This document shows positions 42,315-51,728 of a stretch of 64,000 nt of DNA, piece after piece. The translations under genes and the position numbers were made by a program. The notes under the pieces are model-generated. The model saw only the letters and a program-made list of their open reading frames with translations. It was not told the origin of the DNA and made no database searches. The stretch comes from an uncultured Peptococcaceae bacterium (lineage in GTDB: Bacteria > Bacillota > Peptococcia > Peptococcales > Peptococcaceae): positions 117,129 through 181,128 of the forward strand of contig CAMYDW010000001.1 of assembly GCA_947254645.1 (NCBI GenBank), given 5' to 3'. Position 1 is the first letter of the stretch; each line of letters starts with the position of its first letter.

Positions 42315-42715
42315 AAGTAAGAAAAGGCTTTATCTATGCGCTGCTACTGGCAGTTGGCTTATTGCTCTGGACCGAGGTGGCGGATGCATGGCAGGAGATG
42401 AAGGATGTGCCACAGCCAACGGCCATGACCCAATCATCCACCAAAGAAGTGGTGACACCATGGACCAATACAGAGGCCGTTCACACCTGTGGCATCAAGG
42501 CAAAGGAATTTTTGGTAGAAATACAAACCGTGCAGTATAGCATCGAGAATCAACAAGGGCATATGGATGTGGTAGGCAAAAAAGAGGCCTTGAAAAAATT
42601 CTATCGTTGGTTAGAAAATGAAGGAAAGCTGCAGGATATTGTGAGTGTTTCCTTTGAGACGATGGATGAGCAACAAGCGAAGCTGAGTGTACAATATCAT
42701 TTGCCGTCAAAGTAG
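42311..42715 (+). CDS. PilO/GspM-like membrane protein
   Basis: A 134-residue protein with one N-terminal membrane helix (about 7-25) and an outer alpha/beta domain of about 60 residues at the C-terminus. It overlaps the upstream gene (ATGA). The size, topology and place after the GspL-like gene fit PilO/GspM; there is no sequence signature that I can name. Confidence 0.6.
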   Translation: MKVRKGFIYALLLAVGLLLWTEVADAWQEMKDVPQPTAMTQSSTKEVVTPWTNTEAVHTCGIKAKEFLVEIQTVQYSIENQQGHMDVVGKKEALKKFYRWLENEGKLQDIVSVSFETMDEQQAKLSVQYHLPSK

Positions 42716-42739
42716 GCCGCACACAAAAGGAGGGATAGG

Positions 42740-43663
42740 ATGCGTCGTGGAAATATGCTGGTAGCGACCCTCATTGCCTGCGCCATACTCTCGATTATTT
42801 TGCTGGTAGGCTTGGCGGTCTTGTCCATGGAGCAAGAGGTGGGGCAAAAAAGGGTGTCCTATCTCCAATTGGAACAGCTGCATCGCACAAGTGTGGCAGA
42901 GGCCCTCTCTCGTCTTAATCAAACCCATCAAAGGGTTGCTGAAAATACAGTGCTAGTGGATGATATGCCCATTCAAGGACAGCATCGCAAGGTGGTGGTG
43001 TCATCGGTAAAGGAACAGCTTGTTGCTATTCAAACAGAGAGTCACATAAAGGGTGGCGGTCGGCGAACACATCATGTACAATTATGGTGTCTTGGTGCAG
43101 ACGCACGCTTTGCCATCCAGCCTCAAAAAATCAGCCTGTGTACTGGGAGAGGCTTATCAAGAATGGACAACGATTGGCTGAAGGCACACGCCACGCGCGA
43201 TATTGTGGTGTGCAACAACGGCACAGAGCCAATATCCTTGGGCAGTGGTGGGGCTTTTGACACGCCATTAGACGGAGGGCTCTTTGTGGGACAGGTGGCG
43301 AATAGACCCTTTAAAACCACGATTCAATCGCCGCTGAAGTGTGCAGAGACTGTTTTATTAAAAAGTGATGTGTATGTTGCACGTGCCCTTTGTGCAAAAC
43401 GTATTTTTATTGATGGGACGTTGCATTTGGCAGAGGGCGCGACAGTTGAAGCAGAAGAAATTTTTTTGCGCCAAGAAGCTTCTATAGACACTTTGCGCCG
43501 ACTGCGTGGAAAGGTGTATATGCCTATCTCAACGGTTAGTGCTGAGGACATGGAGCAGCTTCCAGAAGAAGACCAATCCATATACAGTGCCATACAGCCA
43601 TTGCCAAAATTTGATGAGGCTGTGACGGAATATTATTATTTTATGAATCAACAAATAGATTAG
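42740..43663 (+). CDS. Large prepilin-like protein (PilX/GspK-like)
   Basis: A 307-residue protein starting MRRG then NMLVATLIACAILSIILLVG, a prepilin-like N-terminus in which Glu5 is missing (Val-Ala in its place). Glu5 is also absent in GspK tip pilins. The C-terminal part has repeated short beta segments (FIDGTLHLAEGATVEAEEIFL), suggesting a beta-helical or polymer-forming face. It is the last gene of the pilus operon. GGAGGG precedes the ATG. Confidence 0.65.
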   Translation: MRRGNMLVATLIACAILSIILLVGLAVLSMEQEVGQKRVSYLQLEQLHRTSVAEALSRLNQTHQRVAENTVLVDDMPIQGQHRKVVVSSVKEQLVAIQTESHIKGGGRRTHHVQLWCLGADARFAIQPQKISLCTGRGLSRMDNDWLKAHATRDIVVCNNGTEPISLGSGGAFDTPLDGGLFVGQVANRPFKTTIQSPLKCAETVLLKSDVYVARALCAKRIFIDGTLHLAEGATVEAEEIFLRQEASIDTLRRLRGKVYMPISTVSAEDMEQLPEEDQSIYSAIQPLPKFDEAVTEYYYFMNQQID

Positions 43664-43672
43664 AGGGAAAAA

Positions 43673-44755
43673 ATGAACGTCGAAAATAGATTGAAACAAT
43701 TACAAACGTGGTTAAAGGAACAAGGGGATCAATTTGATGCCCTGTTGATTACCAATCCATCCAATATTCGTTATTTGAGTGGATTTACAGGCACCTTTGC
43801 TTTTTTAGTCATTGGCAAAGACGAAGCCTTCATTTTGACAGATTCTCGCTATGTGCTTCAAGCCAAAACCCAAAGCCCGCACTTCCAATTACTACAGTTG
43901 TCACGTTTTACGCCGCCAATGAGCATTGCCAATTTATGTGGTGAAAAAAACTGGGCAGTGTTGGCCTTTGAACGTCAGGATTTATCCTTTGATATGTATG
44001 ACAAGCTCATGCGTTGCTTTGGTCGTGTGAATTTGCTGGCAGTGGAGCATGCAGTGGAGCAATTTAGAGCTGTGAAAGATGAAGAAGAGCTTGCCTTGCT
44101 TGCCCATGCGGAACATATTGGTGATATGGCCTTTGCACACATCTTAAATATCATCCAGCCTGGGATGACAGAGAGAGAAATCGCTTTTGAATTGGAAGTG
44201 AAGATGCGACAAGAAGGTGCCAGTGGGTTGAGCTTTGATACCATCGTGGCCTCTGGCAATCGCTCTGCCATGCCGCATGGGGTGGCCAGTGACAAGGTGA
44301 TTGAAAAAGGGGATTTGGTGGTGATGGATTATGGCTGTGTTTATGAGGGCTACTGTTCAGACATGACACGCACCATCGGCATCGGCACCTTAACAGAAGC
44401 CCAGAAAGACTTATACCATCTTGTGCTTCATGCTCAGGAAACAGCCCTTGCCCATGCCAAAGCTGGTGTGATTGGTGATGAGATGCAGCAATTGGTGCAA
44501 AAGATTTTTGATGAGGCTGGCTTTGGCAATTATTTTGGTCATGGCTTAGGTCATAGCGTTGGCTTGGATATTCATGAGGAGCCACGCTTTTCAAGAAATG
44601 TGGACAAGGCGATTCCAAGGGGCACGGTGATTACCGTAGAGCCTGGCTTGTATGTGCCAGAAATTGGTGGGGTACGCATTGAAGATATGATTGCCCTCAC
44701 CGATGAGGGGCATGTGAACCTCACACATTCTCCAAAAGAATTATTGATTGTTTAA
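43673..44755 (+). CDS. Xaa-Pro aminopeptidase (M24B)
   Basis: A 360-residue metallopeptidase that removes N-terminal residues before proline. The N-terminal domain (LLITNPSNIRYLSGFTGT) is followed by the pita-bread domain with metal ligands in VMDYGCVYEGYCSDMTR (two Asp), HGLGHSVGLDIHE (His), VEPGLY (Glu) and VRIEDM (Glu). In Bacillota this gene is usually next to efp, as here. It starts 10 bases after the pilus operon, so read-through is possible. Confidence 0.92.
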   Translation: MNVENRLKQLQTWLKEQGDQFDALLITNPSNIRYLSGFTGTFAFLVIGKDEAFILTDSRYVLQAKTQSPHFQLLQLSRFTPPMSIANLCGEKNWAVLAFERQDLSFDMYDKLMRCFGRVNLLAVEHAVEQFRAVKDEEELALLAHAEHIGDMAFAHILNIIQPGMTEREIAFELEVKMRQEGASGLSFDTIVASGNRSAMPHGVASDKVIEKGDLVVMDYGCVYEGYCSDMTRTIGIGTLTEAQKDLYHLVLHAQETALAHAKAGVIGDEMQQLVQKIFDEAGFGNYFGHGLGHSVGLDIHEEPRFSRNVDKAIPRGTVITVEPGLYVPEIGGVRIEDMIALTDEGHVNLTHSPKELLIV

Positions 44756-44770
44756 TACTTATTGGACACA

Positions 44771-44799
44771 TTGATATTCTCACAAATCTGGAGTATAAT
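44771..44799 (+). promoter_or_regulatory. Sigma-A promoter of efp
   Basis: TTGATA (44771-44776), 17-bp spacer, TATAAT (44794-44799), 39 bases before the efp start. Confidence 0.75.
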
Positions 44800-44837
44800 G
44801 GAGTAAATGATGCTATATTTTAGGAGGAATTAGAAGA

Positions 44838-45395
44838 ATGATTTCATCAAACGACTTTAGACCAGGGGTAACCATCGAATTGAACGGGGATCCTTGTCAA
44901 GTGCTTGAATTTCAACACGTAAAACCAGGGAAAGGTGCTGCATTTGTACGTACCAAAGTTAAGAACTTAAAAACTGGTTCTACCACTGAATTAACCTTCC
45001 GTGGTGGCGAAAAGGTACCAAAAGCTGCTATTGAACGCAGCCAAATGCAATATTTATATTATGATGGTGAAAACTATGTGTTCATGGATAACAACACCTA
45101 TGACCAAATTAGTTTGACCGAACAACAATTGGCTGGCGGCGAAAAATATTTGAAAGAAAATATGGATTGCCAAATCAACATCTACAAGAACGATGTCCTT
45201 GGGGTGGAATTGCCAAACACTGTCGAATTGACTGTAACCGAAACTGAACCTGGTATCAAAGGGGATACCCAATCAGGTGGTAGTAAACCAGCAACCATGG
45301 AAACTGGTGTTGTTGTTAACGTACCATTCTTCGTAAACACAGGCGATGTATTGCGTATTGATACACGTACTGGTCAATATATCGAAAGAGCATAA
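44838..45395 (+). CDS. efp: Elongation factor P
   Basis: A 185-residue three-domain EF-P that rescues ribosomes stalled at proline runs. The tip of domain I reads KPGKGAAFVRTK, with Lys32 as the modification position. The C-terminal signature GDTQSGGSKPATMETG is intact. Which modification is used cannot be read from this window: no EpmA/EpmB or YmfI homologue is adjacent. AGGAGG precedes the ATG. Confidence 0.96.
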   Translation: MISSNDFRPGVTIELNGDPCQVLEFQHVKPGKGAAFVRTKVKNLKTGSTTELTFRGGEKVPKAAIERSQMQYLYYDGENYVFMDNNTYDQISLTEQQLAGGEKYLKENMDCQINIYKNDVLGVELPNTVELTVTETEPGIKGDTQSGGSKPATMETGVVVNVPFFVNTGDVLRIDTRTGQYIERA

Positions 45396-45426
45396 CTTGT
45401 TGTCTTTCTAAAGGAGGTTCATCACA

Positions 45427-45861
45427 ATGGATTTATCACAAAATGCAGCATATTTAAAAGGATTAGCAGAGGGACTCGGTTTAACAAAGGATGAGAAAAA
45501 AGGCGATTTCGTTGCCAAGCTGTTAGAATGCTTGACAGACATGGCAGAGGAAATTGAAACCTTAGAAGAAGTCATCCATGACTTGACAGACTACGCAGAA
45601 GCCATTGACGAAGATTTGACAGATGTTGAGGATTTGGTGTTCGGCGAAGAAGATTTTTACGATGACGAAGATGCCTTTGTCGAAGAAGAATGTCCAGTTT
45701 GTGGTGAAACCGTTGGTTATTATGAAGATGACTATGATGAGCCAGTAGAAATTATTTGCCCAAATTGTGACACTGTTATTGCCACCTTGGGAATTGATGA
45801 CTATGCTGAAGTAGATGACGATGAAATCATTCTTGACGAAGAAGATTACGACGAAGACTGA
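45427..45861 (+). CDS. Acidic zinc-ribbon protein (CD1247 N-terminal domain type)
   Basis: A 144-residue, very acidic protein. The helical N-terminus (AAYLKGLAEGLGLTKDEK) matches the CD1247 N-terminal domain; the C-terminal part has two CxxC pairs (ECPVCGET, ICPNCDT) that form a zinc ribbon, followed by an Asp/Glu tail. Function unknown. It often follows efp in anaerobic Bacillota, and here it sits 31 bases after it with AAAGGAGG. Confidence 0.82.
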   Translation: MDLSQNAAYLKGLAEGLGLTKDEKKGDFVAKLLECLTDMAEEIETLEEVIHDLTDYAEAIDEDLTDVEDLVFGEEDFYDDEDAFVEEECPVCGETVGYYEDDYDEPVEIICPNCDTVIATLGIDDYAEVDDDEIILDEEDYDED

Positions 45862-45913
45862 TGAATTTTTAGCTGCATGCTAATTTAGCATAGGTAAGCC
45901 ATAGCATTTATGG

Positions 45914-45950
45914 AAGAAGCTTTTGCCTATTGTGGCAAAAGCTTCTTTTC
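45914..45950 (+). terminator. Terminator of the efp operon
   Basis: A 14-15-bp stem GAAGAAGCTTTTGCC/GGCAAAAGCTTCTT with 6-nt loop and T run. Confidence 0.88.
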
Positions 45951-45984
45951 AATTTTCGGAATAAAAAAATAGAGGATGAAAATT

Positions 45985-47292
45985 GTGGAAAAAACAAAAC
46001 ATGATATCGTCATTGAATATATAGAAAGTCTACCAATTGGCGAAAAGGTTTCTGTGCGCCAGTTGGCAAGACAAATGAATATCAGTGAAGGCACTGTTTA
46101 TCGTGCAATTAAAGATGCTGAAAATCAAGGCTTAGTATCTTCTATTCCAAAGGTAGGGACGATTCGTATTGAATTGGTCAAAGAGCGTTCAATCGAATCC
46201 CTCACCTATTATGAATTGGCTTTTATTGTAGAAGGAAAATTATTATCAGGCTTGAATCAAAGCGATGTGGCGCCAAAGGCCTTTTTTGTGGCGAACAATT
46301 TGGCACGTCTAAAAGAAAAGAAATTGCACGCTTCTACGATGATTATTTGTGAATTTGATGAAGCGCTATTATCCTATGCCAAGGAACAGCAAATTCCTGT
46401 GCTGTTGACTGGTGGAGGGGAAATCACACAGCAAGATTTTATTAACAGCTTGCCAGAGGATCAAGTCATCATTTCAACCCCTTATGACGCCTTCGATGCT
46501 ATTTCTGCCATCAATCAAGCGATTGGTGACCGTGTGCAACAGCGTGAAATGATTACCATCGCAGATATTATGACCACCGACCCTTATGTGTTGCATGGGG
46601 ACAATACGATTAAAGAATGGCGTTCATTGTCCCAAACAACAGAGCATAGCCGTTTTCCTGTTGTCAATGAAGAGGGCCGCTTAGAAGGGATGATTACTGC
46701 CTTCGATGTGGCAGACAAATCTGCTGATACGCTCATTAAAGACGTGATGACGGCAAATCCTGTGGTGGTACATAGTGATGCGCTGGTGAGTTATTTAGGA
46801 CGCTTGCTGGTTTTAGAAAAAGTAGACTTGGTGCCAGTTGTCGATCAGGATGCCATTTTGCTGGGGGTTGTCAGTCGTAAAGACGTGATTGAGGCACAAC
46901 AAACCATGCAAAAGCAGCCCCACCTAGGCGATACCTCCGACAATATTATTATGAGTGGCTTTTCCATTGTGGCACGTGAGCCAGAGGTTATTTTGTCTGG
47001 TCGTGTGACCCCTTACATGCTGGATGAGTATGGTTCTGTCAGTTTAGGGGTATGTAATGTTTTTGGGTCTAATGCAGCGGTCATTGCCTTACGCATTCAG
47101 AAAAATTTATTAGGACAAGCATATCAGTCCTACACCCATTTTTATCGTAATATCGGTACCAATGCAGATGTGTATTTGGTGCCAACCTTGTCTGGAAACA
47201 GCTCTCATTATCATGCTTCTGTGCGTTTAGAAGCGGCAGATGGCAGTTTGATGGCTGTGACCGAGGTGGATATGCTCATTCGTGACAAATAA
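45985..47292 (+). CDS. YtoI-like HTH-DRTGG-CBS-hotdog protein
   Basis: A 435-residue multi-domain protein: winged helix-turn-helix (about 5-60, SVRQLARQMNISEGTVYRAI), DRTGG domain (about 65-175), a CBS pair (about 190-310, FPVVNEEGRLEGMITAFDV) and a C-terminal hotdog domain (about 320-435). This is the order in B. subtilis YtoI, whose function is unknown; CBS domains suggest it senses a nucleotide. ATG 45976 directly abuts AGAGG, so GTG 45985 is preferred. It lies 15 bases before dnaE, near which ytoI also lies in B. subtilis, where nrnA and others intervene. Confidence 0.85.
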   Translation: MEKTKHDIVIEYIESLPIGEKVSVRQLARQMNISEGTVYRAIKDAENQGLVSSIPKVGTIRIELVKERSIESLTYYELAFIVEGKLLSGLNQSDVAPKAFFVANNLARLKEKKLHASTMIICEFDEALLSYAKEQQIPVLLTGGGEITQQDFINSLPEDQVIISTPYDAFDAISAINQAIGDRVQQREMITIADIMTTDPYVLHGDNTIKEWRSLSQTTEHSRFPVVNEEGRLEGMITAFDVADKSADTLIKDVMTANPVVVHSDALVSYLGRLLVLEKVDLVPVVDQDAILLGVVSRKDVIEAQQTMQKQPHLGDTSDNIIMSGFSIVAREPEVILSGRVTPYMLDEYGSVSLGVCNVFGSNAAVIALRIQKNLLGQAYQSYTHFYRNIGTNADVYLVPTLSGNSSHYHASVRLEAADGSLMAVTEVDMLIRDK

Positions 47293-47307
47293 TAATAGGA
47301 GGACTTT

Positions 47308-50300
47308 ATGAAACCATTTGTTCATTTACATAATCATACAGCATACAGCCTACTAGATGGTGTTGGTCGGATTAGTGATGAAGTGGAAAGAGCGGTTGCC
47401 CTTGGCATGCCAGCCTTAGCAATTACTGACCACGGCGTGATGTATGGCGCCCTTGAGTTTTATAAAGCCTGTAAAAAACATGGCATTAAGCCTATTATTG
47501 GGTGTGAAGTTTATGTGGCGCCACGCACCCGTTTTGATAAAGAAAACAAAAAAGACGCCTCTCCCTATCATCTCATTCTTTTGGTAAAAAATGAGATTGG
47601 CTATCGCAATTTATGTGAGATTGTCTCCGCAGGCTCCCTAGATGGGTTCTACTACCATCCACGTGTGGATCGGGAAATTATTGAAAAACACCATGAAGGC
47701 CTGATTGCCATGAGTGCTTGCTTAGGCGGTGAAGTGCCTAGAAACATCATGGCAGGAGATTATCAAGGGGCATTGGCGGTTTGTCGTTGGTATCAATCCT
47801 TATTTGGCGAAGACTATTACTTGGAACTGCAAAACCATGGCATTCCAGAACAATTTACCGTCAACGAGGTCCTCCATCAATTAAGCGCAGAAACAGGCAT
47901 CAAATTGGTTGTCACCAATGACAATCACTATGTCACCGCAGAAGGTGCCGATGTACAGGATATTATGCTCTGTATTCAAACAGGCAAAACCATTGATGAC
48001 CCCAACAGAATGCGCTTTGATCAACGTGAATTTTATTTGAAAAGCTATGATGAAATGCTGCGCATGTTTCCAGATGATGTGGAAGCCTTGGATGAAACGG
48101 TGCGCATTGCTGAAAAGTGTGATTTTGAATTTACAACTGGCATCAACTTTATGCCAAATTTTCAGACGCCAAACAACGAAAGCCATAAGGACTATTTACG
48201 ACACCTTTGTGAAAAGGGCATTGCCGAACGCTATGCTGTGGTGACAGAGGAGATTCAAGAGCGTCTGAACTTTGAGTTGGCCACGATAGATAAGATGGGC
48301 TATAATACCTACTTTTTGATTGTTTGGGATTTTATCAACTATGCCAATCAAATTGGCGTCTATGTTGGTCCAGGGCGTGGTTCTGCGGCAGGAAGTATTG
48401 TCTCCTATGTCCTTCGTATCACCGACATTGATCCGATTAAATATCAGCTGCTGTTTGAGCGCTTTCTCAATCCAGAGCGTGTCAGCATGCCCGATATTGA
48501 TATTGACTTCTGCTATGAGCGTCGTGGCGAGGTTTTAGAATATGTAACAGAAAAATATGGTGCCGACCATGTTTCTCAAATTATTACCTTTGGTACATTA
48601 AAAGCCAAAGGGGCTATTCGAGATGTTGGCCGTGTGCTCAATATTCCACTGCCAGTGGTTAATAAGGTGGCAAAGCTGGTACCAGATGAATTAGGCATGA
48701 CCATAGAAAAGGCCATTCACGCTTCTGAAGAATTGCGTGCGTTGATGGAGCAGGATGCCGAAATTCGACATTTGGTAGAGGTGGCGCAAACCATTGAGGG
48801 CTTGCCACGAAATGCCGGAACCCACGCCGCAGCGGTGGTGATTTCTCCAAAACCAGTGGTTTATTATTCCCCACTACAGCGCACCAAGGATGGCTTTATT
48901 GCCACGCAATACGCCAAGGAAGATGTAGAGGAAATAGGCCTATTAAAGATGGACTTTTTGAGCTTGCGTACTTTGACTGTTCTTAATAAAACGATTCTGT
49001 CGGTAAAAGAACGTTACGGCATTGATGTTGATTTCCAACAGATTGCCGATGACGATCAAGCCACCTATGACATGCTTTCAAAAGGGGATTCTATTGGGGT
49101 TTTCCAGCTTGAAGGAACTGGCCTGCGTGAAATATTAAAAGAGCTTAAGCCGACAAATTTAGAGGATATCATTGCTTTGGTGGCCTTGTATCGTCCAGGC
49201 CCATTGGGCAGTGGGATGGCCACAGACTTTATTGCGAGAAAGCATGGAGAGCAAGAAATTGCCTATATTGACCCAAAATTAGAGCCTATTTTAAATACCA
49301 CTTATGGGGTCATTCTCTACCAAGAGCAGGTCATGCAAATTGCCTCTCGTATGGCAGGCTTTACCCTTGGCGACGCAGACATGTTGCGTCGTGCAATGGG
49401 GAAAAAGAAGCCAGAAATTATCGCCAATTATAAGCGACAATTTATTGATGGTGCCGTTGAAAATGGCACAGAGGCCAACATTGCAGAAAATATTTTTGAA
49501 TTGATGGCCTATTTTGCAGGCTATGGCTTCAATAAAAGCCACAGTGCTGCCTATGGGGTCTTGTCGTATCAAACAGCCTATTTGAAATGCCACTATCCAA
49601 AAGAGTACATGACAGAAATTCTCAATTCTTTTATTGACGACTTGGAAAAGGTGACTTTTTATGTCAATGAGTGTCGTCAGCTCGGCATTTCAGTCCTTCC
49701 GCCAGATATTAATGCCAGTGGTGTCAACTTTACCGCCACGGATGAAGGGATTCGTTTTGGTCTTGGAGCCATCAAAGGGCTGGGAAAGCAGCCAGTAGGA
49801 TTGATTTGTGAGGCCAGAAAGGAAGCCCCATTTACTTCCTTTGAAGATTTTTGTACGCGTACAGAACTAGGGAGCACCTTGAATAAGCGTGCCATTGAAA
49901 ATTTAATTTCCTGTGGTGCCTTTGATTCCTTAGGTCAGGGCACACGTGCCTTGCTGTGTGTTGCTGAAGAATGTGTGAAACAAGGCAAGGAAATACAAAA
50001 GCAAAAAAATAGCATGCAAATGTCATTGTTTGATTTCATGGGTGAGAGCCATCAAGAGATGGCGGTGCAAATCACCATGCCAGAGGTGGAAGAAATCAGC
50101 ATGGACGAACGCTTGCGTCTTGAAAAAGAGCTGTTGGGGATTTATGTCAGCGGGCATCCTCTGGATAGCCACATTGATGAGGTCAAAAAACAAAGAAGCT
50201 GCGCTATTTTAGACATCAGCGAAAAACTAGATAATGTACAGGTACAGTTGGCAGGGATTTTGACCAATATCAAATTCCAAACCACGAAAAAAGGGGACCT

Positions 50301-50751
50301 CATGGCGATTGCAGTGCTAGAGGACTTAGAAAGCACCATTGATGTGCTGGTGTTCCCTAAGACCCTGCCACAGGTGCGTGATCAATTAGAAGAAAATCGC
50401 ATTTGTCTCGTGCGTGGGCGTGTGAGCATCCAAGATGAGAATAAGAAAATCTTTTTAGAGGAGATTGCGCCATTAAGCCAAGAGGCGGTTGCTGAAGAAG
50501 CTGTGCAAGAGGAGAAAACTGTCTTTATTAAAATTGACGATGCCCTAGATTATAGCGACACCGATGTTGTCAATTATTTGGCAGAGCAGCCCCATGGCAA
50601 GGTTGCAGTATGTCTATGCTATATGGCAACGAGAAAAATGGTGCAGCTAAAAGAACGCTATTGGTTAGCAAATGATGACATGCTGTTTAAAGACCTTGAA
50701 ATATATTTTGGCTTTGGCAATGTGAACATCAAAATAAAGGAGGGCAAATGA
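47308..50751 (+). CDS. dnaE: DNA polymerase III alpha subunit, DnaE
   Basis: A 1147-residue replicative polymerase. The PHP domain opens the protein (FVHLHNHTAYSLLDGVGR); the catalytic palm has GPGRGSAAGS and MPDIDIDFCYERR with the Asp pair; later come the fingers (GIYQEQ-like GVILYQEQVMQIA), the helix-hairpin-helix region and an OB fold near 985-1070. No 3'-5' exonuclease insert is present, so this is DnaE and not PolC. TAGGAGG precedes the ATG. Its end overlaps pgpA by 4 bases. Confidence 0.96.
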   Translation: MKPFVHLHNHTAYSLLDGVGRISDEVERAVALGMPALAITDHGVMYGALEFYKACKKHGIKPIIGCEVYVAPRTRFDKENKKDASPYHLILLVKNEIGYRNLCEIVSAGSLDGFYYHPRVDREIIEKHHEGLIAMSACLGGEVPRNIMAGDYQGALAVCRWYQSLFGEDYYLELQNHGIPEQFTVNEVLHQLSAETGIKLVVTNDNHYVTAEGADVQDIMLCIQTGKTIDDPNRMRFDQREFYLKSYDEMLRMFPDDVEALDETVRIAEKCDFEFTTGINFMPNFQTPNNESHKDYLRHLCEKGIAERYAVVTEEIQERLNFELATIDKMGYNTYFLIVWDFINYANQIGVYVGPGRGSAAGSIVSYVLRITDIDPIKYQLLFERFLNPERVSMPDIDIDFCYERRGEVLEYVTEKYGADHVSQIITFGTLKAKGAIRDVGRVLNIPLPVVNKVAKLVPDELGMTIEKAIHASEELRALMEQDAEIRHLVEVAQTIEGLPRNAGTHAAAVVISPKPVVYYSPLQRTKDGFIATQYAKEDVEEIGLLKMDFLSLRTLTVLNKTILSVKERYGIDVDFQQIADDDQATYDMLSKGDSIGVFQLEGTGLREILKELKPTNLEDIIALVALYRPGPLGSGMATDFIARKHGEQEIAYIDPKLEPILNTTYGVILYQEQVMQIASRMAGFTLGDADMLRRAMGKKKPEIIANYKRQFIDGAVENGTEANIAENIFELMAYFAGYGFNKSHSAAYGVLSYQTAYLKCHYPKEYMTEILNSFIDDLEKVTFYVNECRQLGISVLPPDINASGVNFTATDEGIRFGLGAIKGLGKQPVGLICEARKEAPFTSFEDFCTRTELGSTLNKRAIENLISCGAFDSLGQGTRALLCVAEECVKQGKEIQKQKNSMQMSLFDFMGESHQEMAVQITMPEVEEISMDERLRLEKELLGIYVSGHPLDSHIDEVKKQRSCAILDISEKLDNVQVQLAGILTNIKFQTTKKGDLMAIAVLEDLESTIDVLVFPKTLPQVRDQLEENRICLVRGRVSIQDENKKIFLEEIAPLSQEAVAEEAVQEEKTVFIKIDDALDYSDTDVVNYLAEQPHGKVAVCLCYMATRKMVQLKERYWLANDDMLFKDLEIYFGFGNVNIKIKEGK

Positions 50752-51212
50752 AAGAGCAGGTCCTTGCTTTATTAAAAGCACGTCATATATCCTTGGAAGC
50801 CCTGGCAACCTTGCTTTGGGAAATCCAATCGCCCTATATTCCTGGGCTCACGTTGGCGTGCTGTCAAGAAACCTTAGAGAAAGTTTTAGAAAAACGAGAG
50901 GTGCAGCATCATGTATTAACTGGCTTGGCGCTAGATGTTGCTGCAGAGAAGTCTCTTTTAGAGGATGCCATCAATGATATTGTGGCAGTTGATTATCCAA
51001 TGTATGGGGTCGATGAAACCATTGGCCTGGCCATTGCAACAATCTATGGCACCATTGCATTGACGAACTTTGGTTATTTAGACAAAGAAAAACCTGGCTA
51101 TATCAGTCAACTGAATGATGATAAAAGCCAGGTCAATACTTTTGCAGACGATATTGCCAGTGCCTTGGTGGCTGCAGGTGCAGCACGGTTGGCACATCAA
51201 TATCAAGGATAA
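50748..51212 (+). CDS. pgpA: Phosphatidylglycerophosphatase A-like protein
   Basis: A 154-residue protein of the PgpA/YutG family. The C-terminal part contains GTIALTNFGYLDKEKPG and TFADDIASALVAAGAARL, family hallmarks; the acidic DD is the likely metal site. In Gram-positive bacteria YutG-type proteins dephosphorylate phosphatidylglycerophosphate, though this soluble form has few hydrophobic segments. AAAGGAGGG overlaps the end of dnaE and supports coupled translation. Confidence 0.82.
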   Translation: MKEQVLALLKARHISLEALATLLWEIQSPYIPGLTLACCQETLEKVLEKREVQHHVLTGLALDVAAEKSLLEDAINDIVAVDYPMYGVDETIGLAIATIYGTIALTNFGYLDKEKPGYISQLNDDKSQVNTFADDIASALVAAGAARLAHQYQG

Positions 51213-51242
51213 TAGATTTTTGAAACATAAGGAGATTTAAGA

Positions 51243-51728
51243 ATGAAAATTGCGGTCTATTCAGGTACCTTTGACCCTATCACAAACGGACATATGTCTA
51301 TTTTAGAGCGAGCAGTGAAGCTTTTTGATAAAATCTACATTGCCGTGGCAGAGGAAACGTATAAACAAACACTTTTCACCATTGATGAACGTGTTGATTT
51401 GGTGAGAAAGTGTACAGCCTGCTTTGAAAATGTAGAAGCAGAAAAATTTACTGGTTTGTTAGTGGATTATGCACGCTCTAAAAACGCTGTTGCCAATGTG
51501 AGAGGACTGCGTGTGATTTCTGATTTTGAATACGAGATGCAAATGGCATCTTTTAATAGACATTTGAGTCCTGAATTAGACACTGTTTTCTTTACAGCAG
51601 AAGGTCAATTTTCGATGGTCAGTTCAAGCATGATTCGAAATATTGCAAGCCTAAAAGGTGATATCGAAGCCTTTGTACCAGAGCCTGTTTTTAAGGCACT
51701 CTGCGAGAAATACCACTATTCTAAGTAA
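51243..51728 (+). CDS. coaD: Phosphopantetheine adenylyltransferase
   Basis: A 161-residue nucleotidyltransferase for the penultimate step of coenzyme A synthesis. SGTFDPITNGHMSI has the T/HxGH signature region, NVRGLRVISDFEYEMQMA is the substrate loop, and VSSSMIRNIA is the ISSTxxR-like motif. It is often paired with rsmD in Bacillota; here rsmD lies 2.7 kb downstream with recG between. Its last 13 bases overlap the convergent HAD gene. Confidence 0.95.
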   Translation: MKIAVYSGTFDPITNGHMSILERAVKLFDKIYIAVAEETYKQTLFTIDERVDLVRKCTACFENVEAEKFTGLLVDYARSKNAVANVRGLRVISDFEYEMQMASFNRHLSPELDTVFFTAEGQFSMVSSSMIRNIASLKGDIEAFVPEPVFKALCEKYHYSK

